NCBI GenBank assembly: GCA_949358305.1
Contig: OX442314.1
Span: forward strand, 56,615,369-56,679,368
From: Strigamia acuminata
Lineage: Eukaryota; Arthropoda; Chilopoda; Geophilomorpha; Linotaeniidae
Direction: 5' to 3'
Length of the DNA stretch: 64,000 nucleotides
Positions 39,001 to 48,532 of this stretch are shown here, one piece after another (position 1 is the first letter of the stretch; every line of letters starts with the position of its first letter). The translations under genes and the position numbers were made by a program. Under the pieces are notes generated by a model. The model did no database searches and was not told the origin of the DNA. It saw only the letters and a list, made by a program, of their open reading frames with translations.

Positions 39001-39130
39001 GGGCTTTCGCCTTTGCGGACATTTCAGGGACGGGACCATCCGATCTCAGGTGGTAGTCGGAGGTCCTTTTTCCCTTCTCGGGCATTCTCTGCTCGGTTTC
39101 AGACGTGGATTGCTCGTCTTTGTCTGACAT
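35990..39130 (-). CDS. gag: Gypsy C gag with long coiled-coil region
   Basis: 1046 residues; ATG at 39130, stop TAA at 35990. Near the N-terminus is DYHLRSDGPVP, shared with element B. A highly charged segment of about 200 residues (roughly 240-440, e.g. EEEEREQRERRTTERTEKL) should form a coiled coil; B's gag lacks such a long one. The capsid-like core (WKAGDRFLDEVMRIKKATKA, SAREWYQGLKNPTWDDFL, FDLRYGETPDEISNKLRGL) is a retrotransposon gag domain. One CCHC zinc knuckle, CYSCGEYGHYSDKC, near the C-terminus binds the genomic RNA. It should assemble the cytoplasmic virus-like particle. It ends next to the frameshift signal. Confidence 0.95.
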   Translation of the reverse strand: MSDKDEQSTSETEQRMPEKGKRTSDYHLRSDGPVPEMSAKAKARANKRRAKAQKEEQAASLAALDGPERERVPLNMQPFEDTDPEAIENREEIRDVSPGRVSILMTEETNEAPKITVTVGTNPSPPTAQTSVEQTPRKNDGGTPITPRVTASPAVVSFEVSHLIRLTRQAAQLKAMIDIPVGTSVWESITLLTDAICAAQAPTPVARPAAETPMPQVTPSDTGGFAPDPNRALHQSREKAREEARQEATNRQRRLSAERRELWKEEEEREQRERRTTERTEKLVQKMREEREAKIRKEWNATVEGRHREAQEYEDQFQALVAQRKAEKLQMLREEAILQHQKWEEQHRERLREEEARKEKEQFLKEKEEWDRVRWTEEYKAKKQAIIDEQKRWEAENWEKETEKFQKEYEQGVSGRKKREENPKRKSEPPSGSDTDTGEDAAKPAKTAKRGKSQKRDGSVPKTKDRHPSKRSETGAAIDALLEKKNANKNRERPESEENRWHSFCENNDGGEPPPSEGSKQKKAGGETPPRGPRFHPQGDPSEPSDSSDDDHPSRPSTGRSQEGSDGHRSNRPNASDRSSRSSNPRSEEGNFQDSSGRHYTMSELGRALLNSFRREGIDLGHPGDEHNRAGERVKRKYGVRNEPSSEATGNIRWQHYIQTRFDGSWKAGDRFLDEVMRIKKATKATVADMLTHGLVELTTGSAREWYQGLKNPTWDDFLVRFDLRYGETPDEISNKLRGLRQAPGETLADYDARAKLLFARAPYEINPAGFTMICYGGLSAHSQRILLDMRAPRTGDYQDVSNYLLTNTLEIEQRYYATLPPEEADAHEKRLQTSAERHKTSEKLMRPSEYLSGIMSLTEASFGRMLTPKAGSILPANPIAAPKKAPAATAMQVTSTDSTQMEKVEETTPLATAKEEEPASSDEEALNEHLENLSTGCDDQGPYLHHAHRALAITQFRAHVQATKARGALGGKRRFPTPFVPKKPGFTPTGDKSNIKCYSCGEYGHYSDKCEKTVKEKDIMQTMMKMMMELRTDLAKNFQAQASPK

Positions 39131-39204
39131 TTTCTTTCGGTAATTCTACGATTTGGGTTATCTTATTGAGAGATCACAAGTTCAGATTTGAGATTTATTT
39201 CTAA

Positions 39205-39222
39205 ATCCCGGACAGGCCCCCA
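39205..39222 (-). other. Primer-binding site resembling tRNA-Pro, element C
   Basis: On the coding strand TGGGGGCCTGTCCGGGAT, 2 nt after the LTR end. It is complementary to the 3' end of animal tRNA-Pro (...ATCCCGGACGAGCCCCCA) except for two adjacent positions, where CT stands for TC. Element B has exactly the same site. Confidence 0.75.
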
Positions 39223-39224
39223 CG

Positions 39225-40044
39225 TGTCGCGTCCTACTTGGTATAGGTTTAAATAGCGCTAACGTGTAATACTTTACCTGTGATCAATTATGTAAATACC
39301 CAAATGAATACCAAATGTATGTAAATAAACAGGTAATTTATTCACCAGGCTTTATGCCTTTAAAATACACTCAGTAATAATTCTAGAGTCGACGTGGTCA
39401 GCGTCGAACAAAGGATTTCTCAAGATGGCGTCGTCGATTCCGCGTGGTCGGCGGAACAAAGGCGGCGTCTCGAGTTGTCGTCAATTCGTCACGGATTCGT
39501 CTTCACGGACGCGGTGGAATGCTCTTTCGAGTCTTCTATCCGTGCCTGTTGTCTAGGGTTTGTTTAGCGTCGCAGAGGCCTCGTCTAGGAACTTTGGGGT
39601 TCCCTACAAAGCACTCGGACACTTACTTCGGCGAATAATCGTCTGGGCGATTATTCTGGGTGATTTCACAAGGGCTATTCTCGTGCTTTCGCAGGAATAG
39701 CTCGCAAGTGACTTCGTGAGAGTTACAGTTTGCACTTTACTCAGCGATCCTCGATCAATCCTAACTTGTAGTTGAAGTTGGCCTGACGGTGAGGTAGTTG
39801 CTGTGTTCTTGGTGTCGTTTGTGTAAGTTCTGACTTTAGGCGGGAAACACAGCCTTTTATGCAGTGGGGTGAAGGGCCGGCGATCAACCAATGGGGGCTG
39901 ACCATCAGCCGCTTCCTCCCCCTCGGGGCACACACCTGCCATGGGGAGGTGGAGCCAACTCGGGGGGGAACGACTCTTCAATCACAGTGACTCAGAGGAC
40001 AAGCATCCGCCCTGGGGGGACACTTATCCAACTGGGTCACCACA
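39225..40044 (-). mobile_element. 5' LTR of element C
   Basis: 820 bp, holding the promoter. On the coding strand the TATA-like GCATAAAAGG (39862-39853) lies about 230 nt before a consensus 5' splice donor GAA|GTAAGT (39626-39621), which in turn lies before AATAAA (39343-39338). The donor is thus in the transcribed R region, where a leader exon donor would be. CAAGATGGCGTC is at 39421-39432. Confidence 0.95.
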
Positions 40045-40420
40045 CGGTATTCGGTACTGAAATTTTTTTCCGGTACTAGATTCGGTTCCGGTCCCAAATG
40101 AAAAATGGGCACCGGTATTGGGGCCGGTACTAGTACCAAAAGCGGTACTGGCACCGGTATTGGTACCGGTTCTGGATAGTCAATCTATTTCTTACCAAAA
40201 AATATTTATTTGTCACGTATAATTAGATAATACTGTAGTACTACAATTTATTCACCAGGCTGAAGTTGGCACCACATTCACATTTTCCCAAACTACAGAT
40301 TGAACAAATCCCAATAATTTTTTACCACGGATTTCAATGGTTTTTACACGAAAAGATAGAGGACTTTCTCCTAAACAAACCGTGAACAGCACAAGTCTCT
40401 ACTCCTCTTTGTTTTTGAGC

Positions 40421-40941
40421 AGCAAGCGTTAGAATATGGCACAAAAAAGACTTGCACTAAATTTCCAAATCTGGTGCCACAACTTCAAACCCCAATATCT
40501 CAACAACCTGATCACGGACCTGATCACGGACCTTCTCTACAAACCCTGAAAGGCACAACACTACCCCTCTTAGTTTTCGAGCGGCGGACACTTAAACATT
40601 GGGGAGCCTGCTGGAGAGCCTGCCGGGGAGCCTTCATGTAGCAAGCACGGAAATCAAATACTCTGAAATCAAAAACGCTGAAATCAAAAATGCTAAAAAC
40701 TTGGAATATTTGGGTTTTGTAATTTCAGTTGCGCCAAATTCAAACAATCGCCGCTCGAAAACCAAGAGGGGTAGAGTGTTCTGCCTTTTAGGGTTTGTAG
40801 AGGAGAAGGTCCTCTATATGGTTTGGTTTTTTAGATAAAAAATTCCGTGGTCAGGTTGTTGAGATATTGGGGTTTGAAGTTGTGGCACCAGATTTGGAAA
40901 TTTAGTAAAAGTCTTTTTTGTGCCATATTCAAATGCTTGCT
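40421..40941. repeat. Long internal inverted repeat of the hAT element
   Basis: The arm at 40421-40586 is an inverted copy of 40749-40941 at about 85-90% identity with one insertion; shared words include ACTAAATTTCCAAATCTGGT and CAACTTCAAACCCCAATATC. The 160-bp centre has no gene. The structure would fold into a long RNA hairpin if transcribed. Confidence 0.85.
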
Positions 40942-41260
40942 GTTCTAGTTCCGCCATTTGTCATTATTACTATTTCCAAGTGAATTTAAAAGGAGTAAAT
41001 AATGAGTGAAATAAAATTTGTCACCTCCTATATCATTAGAAATGCTGGTAGTAGTTGGCGTTGTTGTTTTGTTTACGATGATGAAAAATACCGATTCCGG
41101 TTCTGGTGTGAGGGACGGTTCCGATACCAAGAAAAGCTTACGGTACTAGTACCGGCCCTCAGTACCGACAGAAAAAAAACCTCGGTACCAAAACTGGTAC
41201 TGAATCCCGGTACCAATACCGGTACTGGAACCGATACTGAAACCGGTACTGCAATCCCTA

Positions 41261-41460
41261 TCTGCTTGTCATTCGGGGACCAGTGAGTCCGAGTTTGGCA
41301 ACAAAAGGGGAAATTAAATAATCCAAAATGTCTGAACACCTCTGGGAAACATCCCCTCAGCCTACTGATATGGGGTTGCATATCTTCCAAAGGCCCAGGA
41401 CAATTAACATTCATAGAAGCAACAGTGAATGCTGTGAAGTGGTCACTAGATTATGACTGG
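41261..41460 (+). pseudogene. Tc1/mariner transposase remnant, 3' half
   Basis: Continues the gene cut at 27139. After a frameshift it reads NPKCLNTSGKHPLSLLIWGC and then ISSKGPGQLTFIEATVNA, the conserved WGC-x-S...G block of Tc1 transposases. It ends near 41460, where repeat R1 copy 3 begins. Confidence 0.8.
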
Positions 41461-41470
41461 ATTATGGAAT

Positions 41471-41740
41471 GTGACGCAATCGATTCTGCGCGAGAGCATA
41501 AATAAAATAAAACAAAGAAAATTTGAAAAAAGAAAAGAAAAACTCGAAAATTAAAAAAAAAAAAAAAATTCATCGAACAATATTAAATATGAATACGATA
41601 AATACGATAAATACGATAAATATGAAACACATACCAGCACCATAAGATGGCGCCATCAACCGCTGCTCTCGAAACAATCGGCCAATCGCATCGCTCTACC
41701 AATTTTGGGCAACAGATGGCGCCAAATTTGAATCTTGAAA
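41471..41740. repeat. Dispersed repeat R1, copy 3
   Basis: Matches 26010-26279 from GTGACGCAATC to the GATGGCGCC block, with an added ACGATAAAT triplication at about 41590-41620. It lacks the cyclin-derived part. Confidence 0.75.
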
Positions 41741-41759
41741 TTATAATTATAACGAAAAG

Positions 41760-42962
41760 GTGATCGATTGCAAAGTCAAAATCGAAGAGGCGTTGAACAA
41801 AATCAACGCGTTATCGGTTACTCCAGCTCCTGCGCCAGTCACTAACAATTGTCATGGAACTGCTAGTAGCCCGCAAGATGCAACGATGAGACTACAAAAA
41901 TATAACGCCATAAAGTTTAAAGGCGATCGATCCCCTCTAGTGGGATGACTTCTGAAAAAATTTCGAAATTAGCATTGACACCAAACCGGACGTAACTAAT
42001 AAGAGTAAATTGGTGTAATTGAAGTCCTTTTTGGAAGGAGAAGCCGCGCTCGTGCTGAAAGGGTTACCAGTTACCACCTACGGACGAAAATTATCCGGTT
42101 GCGAAGGACTTGCTAATCGAACGATTCGGACGAAGCGACGTCATACTCAGCACTCATATGAGATCCTTGACGAAGATTGCGCCAGTACGCGACGTTTTGG
42201 ATCCGCTACCATCCCAGAAGCTGTACGATAGATAAGAGTCTCATGTCCGTGGTTTGCATGCAGCAAAAATGAACACCGACGCGATAGATGCGACCGGACC
42301 GCCTGTCCATGTTCACTCATTTTGGGTTTGGTGCCCAAGCAAATATCGCTAAAAATTTCGCGTCACTTCCCAGATGGAAAATACAAAGCAAAGAACTTGT
42401 TGGACGTGATACAGGCAGAAAAGTCAGATGTGGAAAAATCAATGCACAAAAACAACGATCGTGTGCCGTCTGCTCGTGTCTTGAGCACGACTATTTCCAA
42501 CTGCATGTTTTGCAGCAAAACTTACGATCGTGACAGATGCACGACGACGCCGGCCGAACGAAAAGAATATATTATAAAGAACGGACGGTGTTTTAAGTGT
42601 ATGAAAAAGGGGCACACGTCGAAAACGTGTAAATTGTGCCAACGAAATCATAACCCTTTGGTTTTCGACGGCGCATCAAAACTGTGGCCGAAAAGGTGGT
42701 TTCTCTCGTGTCCAGAGACGTCGACTCGACCTCTCTATTTACGCCGCCCCTTCCTACCGCAACACTGGCGACGGTTTTCGTGCGCATCCAGTACGAGTAC
42801 CAGTCGAAGGAGACGATTGTCCAGTGTTTAATCGATCCAGGCAGTCAGAGCACATTCGCCCCGTCAAGTCTCGCAAAAAATTTGAAATTGAAAGAAAAGG
42901 GCGCCGAACATTTAAACGTCCACACGTTCGGGAATCAGACAGATCTGCCTTTGAACATGTGA
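41760..42962 (+). pseudogene. BEL/Pao gag-protease pseudogene
   Basis: A series of frame-shifted pieces in BEL/Pao order. First comes a gag N-terminal part with LKSFLEGEAALVLKGLPVT, matching the LL-EGEAA-x-x-GL motif. Next is a double zinc region CMFCSKTYDRDRC and CFKCMKKGHTSKTCKLC. Last is a protease start CLIDPGSQSTF, where BEL elements have L-D-SGSQ. Several stops and frameshifts are present (near 41948, 42020, 42231 and 42640). Sequence decays after 42960, with no reverse transcriptase. No LTRs were recognised. Confidence 0.85.
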
Positions 42963-44395
42963 CGATGACCTTTCGATGACGCTATCCGCTCAAAATGTGT
43001 ATTTTGGCATAACAAGCAAGTCTATCAATTCTAGTAGTTGAGAGATAAGTTAACAAACCTAAAGTGTGAACTGGGTAAAATAATGACACATGCGGTTATC
43101 AAGACATAACATATTTATTGATATATAAATATAATCACCGTAAAGTGATTATATTAATCAATTTGCATAAACTATAGTTACACAATAACTATGCCGACAA
43201 ATGGCCAAAGGAATTCTCGATTAAACTATACATATAGTTGCCTGTGCGGCGCTATAATAATATCAATCGGCTTCGTCCTGGTAAGATGTCGTCTGAATCG
43301 GTCGATTATTTGGTCCTGGTTCGAATCTGTAATGAAAAGGTTAGTATCCGAGGACTTCCGGTTGACTGTATCTGCATCGCCACAAACTTGGGGCGGTTAT
43401 TGGTTTAAATGGCTTGTGAGAGCCATTTACCAATTGACCTCTTATAAATGTTTTAAGACATATATAATTGGTGTGATACGTCAAATGGTTCTTCATACGA
43501 GAGTAAACTGTTGTAAGTTTACAATCATAACTTCTGGTTCCGTGTAATGGATGTATTTATTAGAGTATTACTTTTCAGTAAATACTCGTAATAATTCTGC
43601 TTACGTAAAGTTGGCAATTTAGCTACACATTTACTGGCAAGTAGATGCTAATGTAGCTAGTCTTCAGTTTTGTACAGTTCTGGAAGAAGTATCCGTGTTT
43701 ATGCACAATGTTGAGTTGTGACATAAACTAGCTGGGGATTTAATCTAACTAAACTTTTCCGAGTTTAGTTATTTCAACCCTAATGTTACATTTTCGACAC
43801 GCTGTTCGGCAGCCGTGGTTTACTGTAACTGGCAGGCCTTGTGGAACACTTGTTGAATTATATCCGGCCCGACGGGATTCTTACTACTCATCGCCGCGAC
43901 CTGATCTCCTCACGGCCACACAGCCGTCATCGGGCACCCGGACATGGAGGCATCATATCACCCATCTCCACGTCAAGTGTACGCCGTATGTAGGTTGTCA
44001 TAGGCCCGCAGTATAAGGGGCATTGACTGCGCAATCAACAGACAAGCAAGTGTCTGCGCAATCAACATGACAACCGGAGTAGTAGAAAGGGCTCAAGAAA
44101 ACATATAGTCAAATATCTGGTCAAGAGCGAGCTACTTCCTGTTGCGAGGAAGTATATACTCGGGGAAAACAATAGCTTGGCCACTGCTCCAATGAGAGCA
44201 ATGGTCCTGCAAATCCCCCCAATCACTGGTCACCGTGATGGGATACTCAGAGCACATTTCCAGTCCAGGTGGTCAACAGGAACTGGATACTCAGGCCATA
44301 GCTCTCTGCTAGGTCGGGACAGGAACTGGATAGCGAGGAACACTTTTGGATTAAGTCTTTCAACTTGATCCGCGGGGGTCCACGCTTGGAGCAGG
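42963..44395. other. Non-coding DNA, probably old retroelement flank
   Basis: No protein domain was recognised. A short direct repeat TGACTGCGCAATCAACA / GTGTCTGCGCAATCAACAT lies at about 44025-44068. AATAAA-like words on the minus strand near 43115 suggest an old LTR, but no boundaries could be set. Confidence 0.4.
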
Positions 44396-44658
44396 TGTGA
44401 GGGGGAGATTTAATCCCCTAAACCTAGTTTTTGAGGTAACTTTGCAGAGTTACCACAAAACAACATAATATCTGTATTTATTTCCATAAATATAAGATAA
44501 AGTCGACTCTCTGCCTTAAAATCACATAAAAGTTATATTTTATGTGACTTTACATCAAGTGACAAATTCTATTCGAATTTGCCGCTTATGGACGTCAGCG
44601 CCATCTATCGGTGGGATTTGGCATGATATCGCGTAAACAATACCGTGTTCGTCATACA
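44396..44658 (-). mobile_element. Candidate 3' LTR of Gypsy element D (263 bp)
   Basis: On the coding (minus) strand it starts TGTATGACGAACACGG and ends CCCCCTCACA, a TG...CA pattern, with AATAAA inside. Directly before it is a polypurine run, AAGGGGGA, as a 3' LTR should have. No second copy is in the window, so the assignment and the far boundary are provisional; the right partner may lie beyond element B. Confidence 0.5.
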
Positions 44659-45402
44659 TCCCCCTTATCAAGGGGCATATCTTAAAATATTCCCTCTTGA
44701 TTCGTCTTCACTGCGATACATGACAAATCTTCTTCAGTTAGAGTCAACTAACGCATGTACCAACTAATGAAATTTATATTTTTCCGTATATAATTTTAAT
44801 AGTTCATCTCGTATATTATATATCTTCGTACGAAAATATATAATAGTTCATCGGGACTTATTCATCACGTTAAACTCCGAAATAGTCTTTAATAATCACC
44901 AAATTATTAAATGTTCAAACGAAAGTTTTTTTCTTTTTATTCTTTCAAAACTTGTTAATTTCTTGAAAAATAAACACACATAAATTATCGTTAAATAATA
45001 TATTGTTATCTGGATCTATTACAAGTTCCAATAAAATTTTCGGGTTACAAAGATTAAATTTACATTTGTTAAAATGAAAAACTCAAATATCACAGTTAAA
45101 TTATTTTGTTCAACTTAAATTGAAAAAATAAACTCTTCAAATTATTCGCCCCTCTGGGCTGTAGAAAACAACACGAAAAAAAGTTTCATTACAAAAATTA
45201 GTTCGGTTTAAAAATGTGTCGACTCTTTAGTTGCACATTTCGGTGAAGAAACATAAAAGTTTTTTAACAATTAGTTCGTTTAGCAGGAATGAACACAACA
45301 CGACCTCGGATAAATAATGGTTTTGATCGCCTGAACAGGCTAAAAACTCAACTTGACGAATATCGTCCGACACGACGCGATGCGTGGACGTAACGTTTCT
45401 GG
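44659..45402 (-). other. 3' untranslated region of element D
   Basis: AT-rich DNA between the ORF3 stop and the candidate polypurine tract. A second purine run, AGAGGGGCGAAT, occurs on the minus strand near 45150. No gene. Confidence 0.4.
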
Positions 45403-47339
45403 CTAAATGATGGGGCTTTTGCGGCCATCTGCTTCTCCATCATCCTTCTTGTTCGGCTCAGGGTCGGTACTCTCGTCAATGATAAGTTTGGTCGAGTCCT
45501 CCGACGAACTTCTCGGCAGCGGAGTCTCCACACTCGGGGAAATCCCTCTCGACGTACTTGGTCGACCAACTCTGGCGGCGAATCCGTCGGGTAACGGGCG
45601 CAAGCTAGCAATTGGTGGGTCCCTGGCTTGTCGTTCCTGGTTGTACACCTCTTCAGCTGTCGGTAGCTCGACACTCCAATCTGCGCGGATATGGATGGCG
45701 GCGGGAAGTTGGCTCACACGTTCGAGCAAGCGCGCCCATATGTGTTCCAACACAGGAAAAGGCTCAGTGCGCAGTGGATTCATTATCCATCTCATAACGA
45801 GAATGGGCAACTGGTAATAAACGTTGCGCTTCTGGTTTAATCGTCGAGAAATGTCCAAGGCGGCTTCCCTGATGATGGGAGTGTAGTGGTCAATCTCGCA
45901 CTCGGCCGCGTGTTCATTTGTGATGCCTGCCGGAACCATGAACGGGTACGCCGTCACAACGGACTTCAATGCTGGCAACTTCTTGGCTGGGGGGCCTGGT
46001 GGAGTTGTTGCCGTCTTGGGAGACTCCACCGGTGTGGGGGTCTTGGACGTCTCAGTTGGTTGAGTGGCTCCACATTGGATCGTTGCCTCGGTGACCGGAG
46101 TCATCGCCAGTTGTGCTGCTTGCTTCACTTCCAATTCTTCATTTGCCTTTTTAGCTTTTAAGCTTAAATTGGCGAGCATTCGGACCTCGTCCTGAGTCCA
46201 AGTGGTAACCTCGTAACCGCCGGGTCGGTGATTGTCTACGATGAACCGTGGGTCTACTAGGATCACCTCTCCTAAATGGGAGTGAATCACTTGACAGGGG
46301 TCGCAGGTGGACCATATACGGGGTCCAGGCTGCGAGGTCCCCATCACCACGTAAGGCAGGACATTGTCATTCCACGGCGAGATTTTCTCACGAATTTTCC
46401 ACCCGGAACAATTCGGGCACAGCATTGCGTGACATCCTTGCACGATTCCTATCGCCCAGCCTCCGCCATTGCAAAACGGGCACGTAACCTCCACACGTTC
46501 ATCGTAAGGGAGACGACATTTTGGAAGAATGACGTTAACGGCCTTTTCCACAATTTCTCTGCGCTCTGCTTTGGTGCCCTCGATTGGTGCGGCCTTCTTC
46601 AGTTCCTTTACGATTGCGGCTGTGGCTGCGTCCAGTTTTTCTTTAGGGAGGATCGGCGTGGTTTTGGCTGGAACTGGCTTTGCTGCTGCTTTCGTCTCTC
46701 TCTTTTTCTGAGTGACATGGCTGCTGCGATACTGGGTCGGTCGATATTCCGTCCAGTTGGAACTCGTATTGGTTCGAGCTGGCTTTTGCGACGAGTAATG
46801 ATAGACCACTCGTGGCTGTTCAGTCAACGGACGTGGTGGTTCATTCTCAGAATGGAAATGCGGACGGTACGGGTGATTGCTAGTACGAACAGAGCGGCTG
46901 CTTCTCTCTCTGGAGTGCGAGGACTGAGACGCAGAAGTGGAAGGCCGATTCCAGGACTCGTCTCCAATCGTGACTTGAAGCGTGTTTTCCTTTGAGGACG
47001 TTCCCGAAGCTTCCGCTGACTTCACTAACTTCTTCAGATAGTCGGGCAGTTCTTTTCCCCTTGCTTTGGCCCAATCCATTATGGCCTGAGCACATTCTCT
47101 GCCGGAAGAATAGGTTCCCGCTGACTCTGCAGACTTTAACAATTTCCTCAGGTAGTCGGGTAACTCCTTTCCTCGTGCCTTGGCCCAGTCCAATACAGCT
47201 TGAAAGCCATCAGACCTTGAAGTCTCTTCGTTTCGGGGCGGCCTACCGCGGTCAGGACTTGAATCGCCTGACGTCGACGAGTGATCGTAATGGACGTGGC
47301 GACGTTTATTTGGTGACCTACGTGGCCCTCGATCCTTTC
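45403..47339 (-). CDS. ORF3 of element D: zinc-ribbon protein of unknown function (main exon)
   Basis: About 645 codons, open from a stop upstream of 47350 to TAG at 45403. No ATG occurs in the first ~80 codons, including the whole first repeat unit, so translation probably enters by splicing at an acceptor GAATTTAG|GA (exon starting 47339). The N-terminal part has two tandem 38-residue units with DWAKARGKELPDYL. After a Ser/Thr-rich linker comes a zinc-ribbon-like CPFCNGGGW...CPNC, then a conserved-looking C-terminal half with IDHYTPIIREAALDISRRLN. No envelope features. It lies downstream of pol, as ORF3 does in A and C, but no clear sequence similarity was seen. A first exon was not found. 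Confidence 0.7.
46975..47202 (-). repeat. Tandem 114-bp duplication in element D ORF3
   Basis: Two in-frame units, 47089-47202 and 46975-47088, share the coding core DWAKARGKELPDYL(R/K)KL(L/V)KSAE. The substitutions are partly silent, so the duplication is not brand new and the frame was kept. Confidence 0.85.
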
Positions 47340-48532
47340 CTAAATTCGAGAAATCACATCAAATGAATTAGAGTTATCGAAAAATAACCTAATCCAGATG
47401 AATCGCCGATACTTAATATATTTATCGTGACATAAACATATAAATACCAACAAGTCACCAATAATTAATGCCTTTATTGTAAAATAAATGTATTAATTCA
47501 AATAAACCGCTAACATTCTAATATATTTATCGTGGAATAAATATATTAAGTCCTCCTTCCTGGATATTCTCTTTAACGAGATTGGAATATTAAATAGGGG
47601 AGTAAGGTGAGTTACTCCGTCTATATTCTGACCGTCATTATTGCGAAACACTGAACAATCAAATATTTTTAAACGGTTGAGTTTAAATATTTAAATCGAA
47701 CATAGAACATCTCAATTTACGTATTTTCCTTTTTCGGAAAGGTCCGTAATATCATAAATATTATCCTTTAACCGACTAATAAATTTAACAATTTAATTTA
47801 ATCGATTAAAAGACGATAATTCAGATACTAGATTCCTAATACGTGTTCAAAAGGTGGCGAACACCCTCTAGTGAGAACTTCCTGTACTTTATGACATGAC
47901 TTGGCGAGTTTTATCTTTCTAGATAACTTCTCAAGTTAAGGGCGGTGTATTTGAATATTTTATCATACAAAAATAACACTTTACCACTCATTGTTGAATC
48001 TTTTGTTCGTAACTTCGTTGAAAATCACGAAAATCTCTTCCGCTGACGTAGTTGTGCTCGCACCGTTGAATGACGGACGTAGTTTCCTAACAGAATGTGG
48101 TTTGGAGACTTAATTCTTTAGGAATAAGGTTAAACTTATCGTTAAATAAATTTAACTTACTACGAAACCTCGTTGTTCGTTCCAACAAGCGCGTATTAAC
48201 GTCCGGTGTCGGTGACTGTCGAATAAATTCGACGAGACGAAGTTTTCCGGGCCTAAACCCACGTGGTTTAGCTACGAAGTTTGGGCAAACTTCCTAACTA
48301 AAATAAAACCGAATAAAAGTTGTCTTTTTTGAGACTTGTGTAAATTAATTCACTCACAATTTATCCGATTTTTCGCGTTGACAGAAAACTTTACGAGATG
48401 ACCAATTGTTAAGCGATGTGTCAGCTGTAGTGGAACTAACGAGAGTGAGTTCACAGGTCAACCTCAAAGCAGGTGTCTATTTTTTAGACCGAGCTCTGTG
48501 ATTGGTTGATGACTCATTTACACTATCTTGTT
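47340..48532 (-). other. pol-ORF3 interval of element D
   Basis: AT-rich, 1.2 kb, no long frame. By analogy with A and C it should hold a first ORF3 exon and an intron. A short frame MSHQPITELGLKNRHLL lies near 48504-48450, but its donor is poor. TTTATT words at 47410-47550 read as polyA signals on the minus strand. Confidence 0.45.

Larger units (their letters stand above)
27178..40044 (-). mobile_element. Complete Ty3/Gypsy element C (12.87 kb)
   Basis: Both LTRs are 820 bp and differ at only one position that I could see (27435-27440 versus 39482-39487 region, T versus C). The element has a 4-bp target duplication, a primer-binding site, gag, frameshifted pol, a spliced ORF3 and a polypurine tract. 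All frames are open. It therefore inserted very recently and is probably still competent to move. At nearly 13 kb it is long for Gypsy, because of the large gag and ORF3. Confidence 0.96.
27140..41260. mobile_element. hAT element (1.25 kb without insert), interrupted by Gypsy element C
   Basis: The left end TAGGGATTGCAGTACCGG (27140-27157) is the perfect reverse complement of the right end at 41243-41260. With the 8-bp TCTGCTTG duplication this identifies a hAT element. Only 38 bp lie left of the Gypsy insertion; the other ~1.2 kb follow it. The interior has GGTACCGGT-rich arms near both ends (about 40045-40180 and 41085-41260) and a long internal inverted repeat, with no transposase frame, so it is non-autonomous. 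Confidence 0.9.

Noticed and set aside
42963-44395. LTR of the BEL/Pao remnant
   Set aside because: No TG...CA unit with a duplication or a second copy could be delimited.
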